Assembly: GCF_014196295.1 (NCBI RefSeq)
Contig: NZ_JACIDK010000004.1
Span: 1 to 64,000, forward strand
Direction: 5' to 3'
From: Phenylobacterium haematophilum
GTDB taxonomy: Bacteria > Pseudomonadota > Alphaproteobacteria > Caulobacterales > Caulobacteraceae
Length of the DNA stretch: 64,000 bases
In this document: positions 27,305 to 36,034 of the stretch, piece after piece
How the letters are laid out: each line of letters starts with the position of its first letter
Numbering within the stretch: position 1 is the first letter of the stretch
Notes under the pieces: model-generated
Databases searched by the model: none
Told to the model about the DNA's origin: nothing
The model's input: the letters and a program-made list of their open reading frames with translations, nothing else
Program-made: the position numbers and the translations under genes

Positions 27305-27871
27305 ATGTGGAAGTTCCATAGCCTGTCCCTGACCGCGGCGGCGCTTGCGGCGGCGCTGTTCCCCGTCCTCGCCGAGGCCCGCCCCGCCGGCGGGGGCGGC
27401 GGGCACCAGGTCCGCGGCGGCGCGCGCTCCAGCGTCCAGGGCGCCCGGCCGGCCGCCTCGCGCGCGACGCCTCCGCCGCGCCAGAACGTCAGCGCCAACG
27501 CCGGCGCACGCAACGCCGCCGTCTCCAACCGCCAGGCCAACGTCAATCGCGGCGCGAACGTCAATCGCAGCGGCAATCGCGTCAACACCGGCAACGTCAA
27601 CGTCGGCAACAACGTCAACATCGACGTCGATCACGACAACGGCTGGGGCTGGGGCGACCGCGACTATCATCCGGTCGCCGCCGGCGTGGCGGTTGGGACA
27701 GCGGCCGCGGTGACCTCCGCCGCCCTTGGCTCGCGCTACTACTCGCTGCCGCCAGCCTGCGCGCCCTACCCTTATTCCGGCTACACCTACTACTCCTGCG
27801 GCGGCGTCTACTACGCGCCCCAGTACGAAGGCGACACGGTCGTCTATGTGGTCGTCGATCGCCCGGGCTAG
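27305..27871 (+). CDS. Exported Asn/Tyr-rich low-complexity protein
   Basis: A 188-residue protein with a signal peptide ending near LAEARPAG. It has a glycine/arginine-rich stretch, then an asparagine-valine-rich segment (about residues 60-105) of imperfect repeats such as NRQANVNRGANVNRSGNR and NVNVGNN. A short hydrophobic piece (AAGVAVGTAAAVTSAAL) comes next, and the tail is rich in tyrosine and two cysteines (PPACAPYPYSGYTYYSCGG). I do not know its function. Such proteins often accompany DUF1254 and DUF2092 genes. It may be a surface or periplasmic structural protein. The CDS is third in that operon. Confidence 0.75.
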   Translation: MWKFHSLSLTAAALAAALFPVLAEARPAGGGGGHQVRGGARSSVQGARPAASRATPPPRQNVSANAGARNAAVSNRQANVNRGANVNRSGNRVNTGNVNVGNNVNIDVDHDNGWGWGDRDYHPVAAGVAVGTAAAVTSAALGSRYYSLPPACAPYPYSGYTYYSCGGVYYAPQYEGDTVVYVVVDRPG

Positions 27872-28041
27872 GACCGGCGCCTAGACCTTCCGGCCTCGGG
27901 GTATTCCACGCCCCGCCTGAGGCGCCGACCTGATCACCGTGCCTAACCGCGGGTGCTGTGATGGCGGCGTCGGAACGCTCCTTCCCCTCCCCCCGGGGAC
28001 CGCTCCGTCAGTCGGGCATCGGACCCGACCTCCTGGACAGG

Positions 28042-28068
28042 CCCCGCGCCGCTCTCGAGGGCGCGGGG
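28042..28068. terminator. Strong hairpin in the gap before the FGE-like gene
   Basis: CCCCGCGCC (28042-28050) and GGCGCGGGG (28060-28068) form a perfect 9-bp stem with a 9-base loop. There is no T-run, so termination is not certain. The 298-base gap 27872-28169 contains nothing else I can assign. Confidence 0.4.
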
Positions 28069-28169
28069 TCTAACCCTGGGCGGCTTCCGCTCCGGATTTC
28101 GCCGGATCGCCAAGCGTTCCCGCCGGTGGTCAGATCGCCTACAACCAACGCTGATCGAGGACTCATCGG

Positions 28170-29123
28170 ATGCCCCAAATGCAGCATCAGCTTCGCGCAC
28201 CCGACCAGCGCCCGGGCATGGTGTGGATTCCAGGCGGCGGCTTCCGCATGGGCTCGGACATCCACTATCCGGAGGAGGCGCCCATCCGGCAGGTCGAAGT
28301 CGAAGGCTTCTGGATCGACGCCCGCCCGGTCAGCAACCGCGACTTCGCCGCCTTCGTCGAGGCCACCGGCTGGGTCACCAACGCCGAGAAGCCGGCGGAT
28401 CCGGCCGACTATCCGGGCGCCGATCCGGCCATGCTTGTCCCCTCCTCGCTGGTCTTCATCCCCACCGCCGGCCCCGTGCCGCTGAACGACATTCGCGCCT
28501 GGTGGCATTACGTGGCCGGCGCCGACTGGCGCCATCCCTATGGCCCCGACAGCTCGCTCGATGGGCTCGAGGATCATCCGGTGGTCCACGTCTCCTGGGC
28601 CGACGTCGAGGCTTACGCCGCCTGGGCCGGGGCCGAGCTGCCGACCGAGGCCGAGTGGGAGTACGCCGCGCGCGGCGGGCTGGACGGCAAGATCTACGCC
28701 TGGGGCGACGCCTTCGAACCCGGCGGCAAGCCGATGGCCAAGACCTGGCATGGCCGCTTCCCGTTCGAGAACCTCGACAAGACCGGCTGGCCGCGCACCT
28801 CGCCGATCGGCTCGTATCCGCCGAACGGCTACGGCCTGTTCGACATGATCGGCAACACCTGGGAATGGACCGCCGACTGGTGGTCGACCGCCTCGGCCGA
28901 ACCGTTCAAGGGCTGCTGCGCGACCAGCCGCTCCCAAGCGGCGATGGAAGCCAGCTACGATCCCAACCAGCCGGAGATCCGCATCCCGCGCAAGGTCCTG
29001 AAGGGCGGCTCGCACCTATGCGCGCCATCCTACTGCCGCCGCTACCGGCCGGCTGCGCGCCACGCCCAGCCGGTCGACACCTCGACCAGCCACGTCGGCT
29101 TCCGCGTGATCGTGCGCCCCTAG
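28170..29123 (+). CDS. Formylglycine-generating-enzyme (SUMF1) family protein
   Basis: A 317-residue protein with the FGE-sulfatase fold across its length. It opens MVWIPGGGFRMGSD, then PVSNRDFAAFVEATGWVT, HPVVHVSWADVEAYAAWAG, LPTEAEWEYAARGG, GLFDMIGNTWEWTADWW and GGSHLCAPSYCRRYRPAAR. The two cysteines at 284 and 289 match the copper-binding catalytic pair of true FGE, which converts a sulfatase active-site cysteine to formylglycine. Most non-FGE members lack them. No signal peptide is seen, so it would act in the cytoplasm on nascent chains. No sulfatase gene is in this window. Its last codons overlap the convergent barrel gene by 4 bases. Confidence 0.9.
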   Translation: MPQMQHQLRAPDQRPGMVWIPGGGFRMGSDIHYPEEAPIRQVEVEGFWIDARPVSNRDFAAFVEATGWVTNAEKPADPADYPGADPAMLVPSSLVFIPTAGPVPLNDIRAWWHYVAGADWRHPYGPDSSLDGLEDHPVVHVSWADVEAYAAWAGAELPTEAEWEYAARGGLDGKIYAWGDAFEPGGKPMAKTWHGRFPFENLDKTGWPRTSPIGSYPPNGYGLFDMIGNTWEWTADWWSTASAEPFKGCCATSRSQAAMEASYDPNQPEIRIPRKVLKGGSHLCAPSYCRRYRPAARHAQPVDTSTSHVGFRVIVRP

Positions 29124-29902
29124 GACGGGATCAGGAACGTCAGCACGAAGCGCAGGCCCCAGTCGGGCCCGCCGCTCGGGCTGTCGAAGTAGTAGCGGCC
29201 GAAGATCCCGGCCTGCACCTTCTGGTTTCCCGCCACCTTGTACATGTGGGTGACGCCGACGTTCATCGGCACCGTCCACTGCTCGCGGGTCCAATCGTAG
29301 GTGCTCTCGAAATTGACCACGACCCCCGTCGTGTTCGGGAAGGTGTAGTTGAAGAACGGCTGCAGCAGCGTGGTGTTGACCTCCTGCGGATGGCTGGTGT
29401 CCACCGCCCACAGCTGCGTCGCCAGCAGGCCGTAGGTCATGTGCCCGTCCTGCTTCAGCACCAGCCCGGCCGGCCCTGCCGCCCACTGATGGGCGCTGAA
29501 GCCGTCCGTGCCGGTCGGGTAAGAAATGGCCGGCCCGACGCCCAGGACGATCCCTTCGATTTTCGGCGAGAAGAAGAAGGTCTGCAGCGTGTCGCCGAAC
29601 CCCATCTGTTCTCCGACGCCTGGCGCGGACTCGGTCTGGGAGATCACCGGCACGATGGTGCGGATGATCAGGTTCCAGTCCTCGTTCAGGTGCAGCGGCA
29701 CCACCGGCTGGACATTGAGCGTCACCCGCTCCCCGTCCGAGGGGCCGTAGCAGCAGTCGTAGTTGAACTGGAACGGCAGGCTCACCAGGTCCGAGACCGG
29801 GTTGGCGAGCTTCTTGGCCAGTTCGAGATCGGACTCCTGAGCGCTCGCCAAGGCCGGAGCAGCCGCCATCGCCGCTGCGCCAAAAACTGAAACCAATCTC
29901 AT
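29120..29902 (-). CDS. Outer-membrane beta-barrel protein (phenol-pathway MetA/transporter-like)
   Basis: A 260-residue exported protein. The signal peptide ends ALASAQE. The start of the mature part is LAKKLANPVSDLVSLPFQFN, a hallmark of a barrel family annotated as neuromedin U or MetA-type transporter. Alternating strands such as LNEDWNLIIRTIVPVI, GIVLGVGPAISYPTG and AGIFGRYYFDSPSGGPDWGL run to the C-terminal FVLTFLIPS. Probably a small outer-membrane channel or lipid-binding barrel of unknown cargo. It is convergent with the FGE-like gene. Confidence 0.78.
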   Translation of the reverse strand: MRLVSVFGAAAMAAAPALASAQESDLELAKKLANPVSDLVSLPFQFNYDCCYGPSDGERVTLNVQPVVPLHLNEDWNLIIRTIVPVISQTESAPGVGEQMGFGDTLQTFFFSPKIEGIVLGVGPAISYPTGTDGFSAHQWAAGPAGLVLKQDGHMTYGLLATQLWAVDTSHPQEVNTTLLQPFFNYTFPNTTGVVVNFESTYDWTREQWTVPMNVGVTHMYKVAGNQKVQAGIFGRYYFDSPSGGPDWGLRFVLTFLIPS

Positions 29903-30158
29903 GCCTTAGCGCCTTCCACTGATGCGCCGCCCGAGAATGGGCTGCAGCGCGGACCTGGCCCGCGCCGCCGCGCCCGTGCTCCAGACGGACGGTTCCATCC
30001 GCGCCCTCTCGCGCCTATCGGGTGCAACCCTGACGGCGGTTGCGGGAATGGCGCATCAGGCCCATCGCCCATCGCACCTCAGGTGGACGCCCAATGGTTC
30101 GGGCCAGCGGGAAGCGGGAGCATCCTGCCGACACCCGTCCCGACGAAAGGCCGCCGTC

Positions 30159-30587
30159 ATGAACCGTCTCGTCCTCGCCGCCGCAGCCCTCTCGCTGATC
30201 GCCACCAGCGCCGCAGCCCAGACAATGCTCGCCGACGCCAACAGGGACGGCAAGATCACCCCCAAGGAGTACCAGGACTCCCGCCGCACCTTCCTGATGC
30301 GCGCCGACACCGACAAGAACGGCCAGATCACGCCCAAGGAATGGGACCGCGCCGCAGCCAGCACCCGCATGGAGCTTGAGGAACGCGGCGTCGACCGCGC
30401 CGGCCTGGTCGGCAAGGGCGGCTGGTTCCAGGCCATGGACGCCAACAAGGACAACGCCGTCACCCCGGCCGAGATCGACGCCTACACGGCCGCGCGCTTC
30501 AAGGCCAAGGATCCCAACGGCGACGGCGTGATCACCCGCGGCGAGGCGGCCCAGCTCGAAAAGACCGCAGCCAAGAAGATCAACTAG
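30159..30587 (+). CDS. Exported EF-hand calcium-binding protein
   Basis: A 142-residue periplasmic protein. The signal peptide ends SAAAQ. Four EF-hand-like loops are seen: DANRDGKITPKE, DTDKNGQITPKE, DANKDNAVTPAE and DPNGDGVITRGE, each with the acidic ligands at positions 1, 3, 5 and 12. ATG 30159 is chosen because the signal peptide starts there; an upstream extension reads as non-coding. It may buffer calcium or bind a partner. The DUF1622 gene follows 19 bases later. Confidence 0.85.
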   Translation: MNRLVLAAAALSLIATSAAAQTMLADANRDGKITPKEYQDSRRTFLMRADTDKNGQITPKEWDRAAASTRMELEERGVDRAGLVGKGGWFQAMDANKDNAVTPAEIDAYTAARFKAKDPNGDGVITRGEAAQLEKTAAKKIN

Positions 30588-30606
30588 ACCCCTCGCCGTA
30601 ACCCCG

Positions 30607-30969
30607 ATGGAATCCGTTCTCCAAGAACTGGCGACCTACGTCGCGCTGATCGCCGAGTTGGTCTGCGTGCTTTGCATCGCCATCGGGGTCATCGAGGGCG
30701 TCTATCTGGCCGGGCGCTACATGGTGATGCCCTCGGGACATCCGGCGCTCACCCGCCGGCAGGTTTGGACCCGCTTCGCGCGCTGGATCATCCTGGCGCT
30801 GGAGTTCGCCCTCGCCGCCGACATCGCCCGCACCGCCATCGCTCCCACCTGGGACGACATCGGCCAGCTCGCCGCCATCGCGGTCATCCGCACCGCGCTC
30901 AACTACTTCCTCGAACGTGACCTCGAGGCCTTCAGTCGCCCGCTGGGCGCCCCTGAGGCCGAGAAGTAG
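30607..30969 (+). CDS. DUF1622 small membrane protein
   Basis: A 120-residue inner-membrane protein with two to three hydrophobic helices: ALIAELVCVLCIAIGVIEGV, WIILALEFALAADIARTAI, and a shorter one around IAVIRTALNYFLE. LEFALAADI and the final FLERDLEAF are DUF1622 signatures. Function is unknown. It probably shares a transcript with the EF-hand gene upstream. Confidence 0.85.
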   Translation: MESVLQELATYVALIAELVCVLCIAIGVIEGVYLAGRYMVMPSGHPALTRRQVWTRFARWIILALEFALAADIARTAIAPTWDDIGQLAAIAVIRTALNYFLERDLEAFSRPLGAPEAEK

Positions 30970-31109
30970 TCGCGCTCTTCCGGCGCCCGGCGTCAGCCGC
31001 ACCTCAGCCCGGGTCGAGGGTTTGACCCGATTGCTGGTCTCCATACGCCGCCGGACATTTCGCAGCACAGCCGCGGCGAGCGGCCTGCAACCAAGATTGG
31101 AACGTCACC

Positions 31110-31712
31110 ATGCGCAGCCGCGTCCTGAAGTCCCTGGTCTTCACCTCGGCCCTCGCGGCCGCTTCCCTCGGCGTGACCGCCTGCGGAACCTCCGGCGGCA
31201 ACGTCTCGGTGCTGAAGAGCAGCACCGTCGCGGTCGCGCCCGGCTCGACCTGGGCCTGGGCGCCCGGTGCGCAACCGGGTTCGGGCGACAAGCGCATCGA
31301 CAACGACATCATCCAGGGCCGCATCAAGGCCGCGGTCGAAGGCGCCCTGGCCGGCCGCGGCTATCGCCAGGTTTTCGACCCGTCGGCGGCCAACCTGCTG
31401 GTGCAGTACCATATCGGCCTGCAGAACCGGACCGAGACCCGGGTCGACACCTTCGGCGGTCCGATGGGCCCCGCCGCCTGCGGCATCCGCGGCTGCATCG
31501 GCGGCTTCGGCTGGGGCATGTACGGCCCGCCGATGGACGTCGACGTCCGCAACATCAACTACGTCGAGGGCACCGTGATGCTCGATCTCATCGATCGGGC
31601 CAGCGGCCAGCTCGCCTGGCGCGCCACGTCCCAGAAGCGGCTCGACCAGAGCGACGCCGACCAAGCTGGCGTGAACGCCATCTTCGCCGACATGGTCAAG
31701 ACCCTGCCCTGA
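31110..31712 (+). CDS. DUF4136 lipoprotein
   Basis: A 200-residue lipoprotein with lipobox-like GVTAC (cysteine 25). The body has STWAWAPGAQPGSGDKRIDN then IIQGRIKAAVEGALAGRGYR, ANLLVQYHIGLQNRT, and EGTVMLDLIDRASGQLAWRA with the closing FADMVKTLP. This is the DUF4136 pattern, an envelope lipoprotein of unknown role. A glycine/proline loop (GPAACGIRGCIGGFGWGMYGPP) holds two extra cysteines. A BASS transporter gene follows 27 bases later. Confidence 0.87.
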   Translation: MRSRVLKSLVFTSALAAASLGVTACGTSGGNVSVLKSSTVAVAPGSTWAWAPGAQPGSGDKRIDNDIIQGRIKAAVEGALAGRGYRQVFDPSAANLLVQYHIGLQNRTETRVDTFGGPMGPAACGIRGCIGGFGWGMYGPPMDVDVRNINYVEGTVMLDLIDRASGQLAWRATSQKRLDQSDADQAGVNAIFADMVKTLP

Positions 31713-31739
31713 CGCGCCCGCCGCGGAGGCGGCAAGATC

Positions 31740-32603
31740 ATGGAAGCCCTCAAGCAGATCCTGCCGCTGCTGCTGACGCTCAGCCTCGCCGGCCTCGTGA
31801 TGACGGTCGGCCTCAAGGCCGGGCACGGCGACCTGCTCTATGTGCTGCGGCGGCCGGGCCTGCTGATCAGGGCGATCCTGGCGGTCGAGGTCATCCCCCC
31901 GATCGCCGCCGCCGCCATGGTCTGGGTTCTGCCGCTCGAGCCTGCGGTGAAGGCCGGCATCATGCTGATGGCGATCTCGCCGGTGCCGCCGCTGGTGCCC
32001 GGCAAGCAGCTCAGTATCGGCGCGCGCAAGGAGTACGCCTACGGCGTCTATCTCGCCATGGCGCTGCTGACCATCATCGCCGTGCCGCTGGTCTTCGACC
32101 TCGCCGCGCGGCTGTTCGGCCAACCGCGGACCCTGCCCTTCCACACCATCGCCGCCACCGTCGCCACCGGCGTTCTGATCCCGCTCGGGCTCGGCATGCT
32201 CGTCCGCCGCATCGCGCCGGACTTCGCCGAGCGCATCGTTCCCTGGGTCTACCGGCTCAGCATGCTGCTGGTGCTGCTGGTGTTCTTCCCGATCCTGGCG
32301 ACCATCTGGCCGGCGATCCGGTCCCTGATCGGCGACGGCGCGGTGATCGCCATGGCCGCCCTCACCCTCGTCACCCTGATCGGCGGGCACATGCTGGGGG
32401 GGCCGGCCGACTACGACCGCGCCACCCTGGCGGTGGCCAGCTCCGTGCGCCATCCCGGCATCGCCATGTTGATCGCCAACACCACCTTCGCCGACAAGCG
32501 CGTCACGGCCGCGGTGCTGCTCTATCTGCTGGTCAGCATGATCATGGGCGCGCTCTACCAGGCCTGGTTCAAGCACCGCTATCCCGCCGCCCGGCCGGCC
32601 TGA
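31740..32603 (+). CDS. Bile acid:sodium symporter (BASS)-like transporter
   Basis: A 287-residue integral membrane protein with about nine to ten hydrophobic helices. It carries AGLVMTVGLKAGHGDLLYVL, MLMAISPVPPLVPGKQL and GGPADYDRATLAVASSVRHP, which align with BASS-family core motifs. BASS proteins take up organic anions (bile acids, pyruvate, pantothenate) with sodium. Substrate here is unknown. GGAGGCGG lies just before ATG 31740. It is tightly linked to the DUF4136 gene. Confidence 0.82.
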   Translation: MEALKQILPLLLTLSLAGLVMTVGLKAGHGDLLYVLRRPGLLIRAILAVEVIPPIAAAAMVWVLPLEPAVKAGIMLMAISPVPPLVPGKQLSIGARKEYAYGVYLAMALLTIIAVPLVFDLAARLFGQPRTLPFHTIAATVATGVLIPLGLGMLVRRIAPDFAERIVPWVYRLSMLLVLLVFFPILATIWPAIRSLIGDGAVIAMAALTLVTLIGGHMLGGPADYDRATLAVASSVRHPGIAMLIANTTFADKRVTAAVLLYLLVSMIMGALYQAWFKHRYPAARPA

Positions 32604-32704
32604 GCGCCTCGCGGTTCCCCGACCGGGCTTTGCGGGTTTCCCCTGATTTCTGCCCCCGGGCGCGGGGCGCAAGGTGACGCTGACCTTCCGTAGGGAGCCA
32701 CACC

Positions 32705-33409
32705 ATGACCCGCCGCGCCGTCGTCACCGCGCTCGCCGCCCTCTGCCTGCTGGGAAGCGCCGCGCCCCAGGCGTTCGCCGCCGAGCCGCCCGCCAGTTGG
32801 GACGGCCTCACCAACGTGAAATCCAAGCGCTTCGACGCCGCCTACGTGCTGCCGGGCGCCGACTTCCGCGGCTACACCAAGGTCATGCTCGACCCCACCG
32901 ACGTGGCGTTCCGCAAGAACTGGCTGCGCGACTACAACAACGAGGCGATGGACCTCTCGCAGCGCATCTCCAAGGAAGACGCCCAGAAGATGCTCAACGC
33001 GGTCAGCACCGGCTTCGAGGAGGTGTTCACCAAGGCCTACAACGACGCCGGCTACCAGGTGGTGACCACGCCCGGTCCCGACGTTCTGCGCCTGCGCACC
33101 GGCGTCGCCAACCTCTACGTCACCGCCCCGGACCGGCCGACCGCCGGCCGCTCGCGCACCTTCAGCGAGGACGCCGGCTCAGCCACCGTGGTGATCGAGG
33201 CGCGCGACTCCGAGACCGGCGCCTTGCTCGGCCGGGCCATCGACACGCGCGAAGCCGGCGACACCGGCCCCTACATGCGCAACAGCGTCACCAACCGCTC
33301 GGACTTCACCATGCTGTTCAAGCGCTGGGCCAAGATCAGCCTCGACGCCATGGCCGAGCTCAAGGCGATGTCGCCGATCCCCGAGAACCCGGTGGCCCAG
33401 CGGCGCTGA
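32705..33409 (+). CDS. DUF3313 exported protein
   Basis: A 234-residue protein. A Sec signal ends at AFAAEP. The core reads KRFDAAYVLPGADFRGYTKV, MLDPTDVAFRKNWLRDYN, TGFEEVFTKAYNDAGYQVVT and SATVVIEARDSETGALLGRA, matching DUF3313, an envelope protein family of unknown function. Its domain is reminiscent of DUF4136: both resemble the assembly-associated lipoprotein fold. AGGGAG precedes ATG 32705. The stop lies in a hairpin shared with the convergent gene. Confidence 0.83.
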   Translation: MTRRAVVTALAALCLLGSAAPQAFAAEPPASWDGLTNVKSKRFDAAYVLPGADFRGYTKVMLDPTDVAFRKNWLRDYNNEAMDLSQRISKEDAQKMLNAVSTGFEEVFTKAYNDAGYQVVTTPGPDVLRLRTGVANLYVTAPDRPTAGRSRTFSEDAGSATVVIEARDSETGALLGRAIDTREAGDTGPYMRNSVTNRSDFTMLFKRWAKISLDAMAELKAMSPIPENPVAQRR

Positions 33410-33419
33410 CTACAGCGCC
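33402..33419. terminator. Hairpin holding both stop codons of a convergent gene pair
   Basis: GGCGCT (33402-33407) pairs with AGCGCC (33414-33419). The TGA of the DUF3313 gene and the TAG of the dehydrogenase subunit gene both fall within it. No T-run follows, so it may be only a weak two-way terminator or a 3'-end protector. Confidence 0.4.
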
Positions 33420-33970
33420 CAGGCCTTCCCGACCTCGGCCAGCGGAATGCAGCCGTGGTACTCGCCGGGCACCGGCTCGTATCGCAGCGCCAGCGTCGCG
33501 CCGGGCTCCGAGGTGAAGTAGCCGATGGTCACGTACTCCTTCAGCAACGAGAAGAAGTGCCGCGGCTTCCACGCCTTGCGGGCGGCGGCCGCCTCCTGGT
33601 CGTAGCGGGTCAGCAGCGCGGCCTGCTGGGCCGCCGTCAGGTCGGCGAAGGCCTTGCCGTGCCCGGCCCGCGCATCGGCGTTCATCTGTGTCAGGCCGCT
33701 CTTCAACAGCTCGGCCTGGGGTTGCTGCAGATAGGTGGCGATGGCGCGGTCGACGAACTGCGGCGCCTTGGCCTCGCGGGCGCCGGGGGTGTCGGTCGTC
33801 GGCACGATCAGCTCGGCCGCGGCGTCCAGCGCCCGGGCCTGCTCGGCGTCGAGGGCGGTCGGCGACCAGGAGAGCGGCGGCAGGGCGGCGGCGACCGGGC
33901 CGGCGAAGCCGACCGACACCATGCCCATGGTCAGGGCCAGGCCCCGGAACGCGTCGCGACGGTTCAGCAT
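33410..33970 (-). CDS. Gluconate 2-dehydrogenase subunit 3-like protein (glucoside 3-dehydrogenase small subunit)
   Basis: A 186-residue exported protein with a Tat-type signal: NRRDAFRGLALTMGMVSVGF ending at AAALP. The body has LSWSPTALDAEQARALDAAA then ELIVPTTDTPGAREAKAPQFVD, the gluconate 2-dehydrogenase subunit 3 signature. It ends with FFSLLKEYVTIGYFTSEPGA. In known systems this subunit escorts the large GMC flavoprotein through Tat and is needed for its activity. It overlaps the GMC gene as TGATG. By order and family it matches the small subunit of the Caulobacter LacABC dehydrogenase. Confidence 0.9.
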   Translation of the reverse strand: MLNRRDAFRGLALTMGMVSVGFAGPVAAALPPLSWSPTALDAEQARALDAAAELIVPTTDTPGAREAKAPQFVDRAIATYLQQPQAELLKSGLTQMNADARAGHGKAFADLTAAQQAALLTRYDQEAAAARKAWKPRHFFSLLKEYVTIGYFTSEPGATLALRYEPVPGEYHGCIPLAEVGKAWAL

Positions 33971-35700
33971 CACAGGTCCCCCTTGCGCTTGGCCTGCACC
34001 GCGTGGTCGACGGCCCGCGCGGTCAGCGCCATGTAGGTCAGCGACGGGTTCACGCAGGAGGCCGAGGTCATGGCCGCGCCGTCGGTGACGTAGACGTTCG
34101 TGCACTCGTGCACCTGGTTGTGGGCGTTCAGCACCGAGGTCTTCGGGTCGCGGCCCATCCGCGCCGTGCCCATCTCGTGGATGCCGAGGCCGGGCGCGTA
34201 GCCGAGATCGGCGGCCTGCACGTTCTTGAAGCCCGCGGCCTCCAGCATCTCCACGGCCGCGGCCTGCATGTCCTTGCGCATGGCCTTTTCGTTCTCGCGG
34301 ATCGTCACCTTGGCCGACAGGGTCGGCAGGCCGTACTTGTCTTTGACCGCGTGGTTCAGGGTCACGCGGTTGTCCTCGTAGGGCAGGATCTCGCCGAACG
34401 CGCCGAGTTGCATCGTCCACGGGCCGGGCTGGCTCAGCGCGCTCTTGCGCTCGGCGCCAAAGCCCTCGCCCGCCAGATCACGGTCCCAGCCGGGACGCGA
34501 GGCCCCGCCCTGGTAACCGTAGCCGCGCAGGAAGTCCTTCTTGGTCGCCGCATCGCCCAGGTTGCGGAAGCGCGGGATGTAGATGCCGTTCGGCCGGCGG
34601 CCGGAGTAGTACTTGTCGGCGAACTCCGTAACGTCGGCCTTGGCCCCGACGCGGAAGTGGTGGTCCATGACGTTGCGGCCCAGTTGGTCGCTGCCGTTGC
34701 CGAAGCCGTTCTCGAACCGTGAGCTGGTCGAGTTCAGCAGGATCCAGGTCGAGTTCAGGGTCGAGGCGCAGAGGAAGATCACCTCGGCGTAGTATTCCTC
34801 TTCCTGCATTGTCTCGGAATCGAGGATCCGCACGCCGCTCGCCTTGCCGGCCCTGCCGTCATAGATCAGCGAGGTGACGATCGCGTTCGGCCGCAGGTTC
34901 AGGTTGCCTGTCCGCTCGGCCGCCACCAGCGTCGCCGAGTTGGAGCTGAAGTAGCCGCCGAACGGGCATCCGCGCATGCACATGTTGCGATGCTGGCACT
35001 TGCTGCGCCCCAGGCTCAGCTGCTCCTCGGTCGGCTCGGTCAGGTGCGCGGCCCGGCCCATGGTGATCCGGCGCTCGCCGAACTTGCCCTCGACCCTCGA
35101 CTTGAAGGCCTTCTCGACGCAGTTCATCTCCATCGGCGGCTGGAACTGGCCGTCGGGCAGATGCGGCAGGCCCTCGTTCTGGCCGGAGACGCCGATGAAG
35201 CGCTCCACATAGTCGTACCAGGGCGCCAGGTCCGCGTAGCGGATCGGCCAGTCGACCCCGATCCCCTCGCGGGCGTTGGCCTCGAAGTCCATCGGGCTGT
35301 GGCGATAGCTCTGGCGGCCCCAGGTCAGCGAGCGCCCGCCCACCTGATAGCTGCGGATCCAGTCGAAGCGCTCTTCCTCGGTGTAGGGGTTTTCGTCGTC
35401 CCGGACGAAGAAGTGCTTGGTGTATTCGGTGACCGTGTAGCCGGTGCGCGACTGCACCGGATATTGCGCCTTCAGCTGGTCGGCTGGCAGCTTGCCCTGC
35501 GGGTACTTGGTGTCCCAGGGATCGGTCATCGCGGTCGGATAGTCTTCCAGGTGGCGGACCATCGGCCCGCGCTCCAGCACCAGGGTCTTCAGACCCTTCT
35601 GCGTCAGCTCCTTGGCGGCCCAGCCTCCGCTGATCCCGCTGCCGACGACGATGGCGTCATAGGTGTTTTCCTGGCGCGAACGGCCGTTCAGATTGGCCAT
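33970..35700 (-). CDS. GMC-family FAD dehydrogenase (glucoside 3-dehydrogenase-like large subunit)
   Basis: A 576-residue flavoprotein. The FAD site is YDAIVVGSGISGGWAAKELT, with VLERG after the second strand. VGGRSLTWGRQSYR is the FAD-proximal GMC signature. The cysteine cluster KCQHRNMCMRGCPFGGY likely holds a 3Fe-4S centre, as in FAD-glucose dehydrogenase complexes. The catalytic His/Asn region is GIHEMGTARMGRDPKTSVLN...CTNVYVTDG. There is no signal of its own; export would hitchhike on the Tat-tagged small subunit. Two tandem ATGs exist (35703 and 35700); 35700 gives better spacing from GGGGGG. It should oxidise the C3 hydroxyl of glucosides in the periplasm and send electrons to the nearby cytochrome c. 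Confidence 0.93.
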   Translation of the reverse strand: MANLNGRSRQENTYDAIVVGSGISGGWAAKELTQKGLKTLVLERGPMVRHLEDYPTAMTDPWDTKYPQGKLPADQLKAQYPVQSRTGYTVTEYTKHFFVRDDENPYTEEERFDWIRSYQVGGRSLTWGRQSYRHSPMDFEANAREGIGVDWPIRYADLAPWYDYVERFIGVSGQNEGLPHLPDGQFQPPMEMNCVEKAFKSRVEGKFGERRITMGRAAHLTEPTEEQLSLGRSKCQHRNMCMRGCPFGGYFSSNSATLVAAERTGNLNLRPNAIVTSLIYDGRAGKASGVRILDSETMQEEEYYAEVIFLCASTLNSTWILLNSTSSRFENGFGNGSDQLGRNVMDHHFRVGAKADVTEFADKYYSGRRPNGIYIPRFRNLGDAATKKDFLRGYGYQGGASRPGWDRDLAGEGFGAERKSALSQPGPWTMQLGAFGEILPYEDNRVTLNHAVKDKYGLPTLSAKVTIRENEKAMRKDMQAAAVEMLEAAGFKNVQAADLGYAPGLGIHEMGTARMGRDPKTSVLNAHNQVHECTNVYVTDGAAMTSASCVNPSLTYMALTARAVDHAVQAKRKGDL

Positions 35701-36034
35701 CATTCCCCCCGGTCTCAGTTCGTCGGCGCGATCCGCCTGGTTCTTTCGGCGCGTCGGCGGCGGACGCGAATCCGCCTTCACGCCGACCTGCGCTTTGCGG
35801 ATCCCAGGTTTCATGAAATGGGTTACATTGCAAGCACACAAGGGAACGCCGAAACGCGCGGCCTGCAGGAGCTGCGGTCGTTTCCATGTCATCCCGGTTT
35901 GGGCCGCAGGCCGAAGACCGGGCCCCATGAACACCCGGCGCCGCGAAGCTCACCTTGGTCGCGCCCGTTCCACCTGCACGGTGCGAATGGGTCCCGGTCC
36001 TGCTGCGCAAACCCGGATGACGCATTGCGCCGAC
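35701..36034 (-). promoter_or_regulatory. Intergenic region with a perfect palindrome before the GMC gene
   Basis: These 334 bases carry no gene I can support. TTTCATGAAA at 35809-35818 is a perfect 10-bp palindrome. On the minus strand TTGTGT and TTTCAT around it are spaced 17 bp and could be a weak promoter for the dehydrogenase pair. If so, the pair has its own start apart from the upstream isomerase/cytochrome genes. Confidence 0.3.

Noticed and set aside
27530..27625. AACGTCAATCG-like tandem repeats resembling a CRISPR or minisatellite
   Set aside because: They are imperfect codon repeats inside the Asn-rich exported protein, with no spacers and no cas genes.
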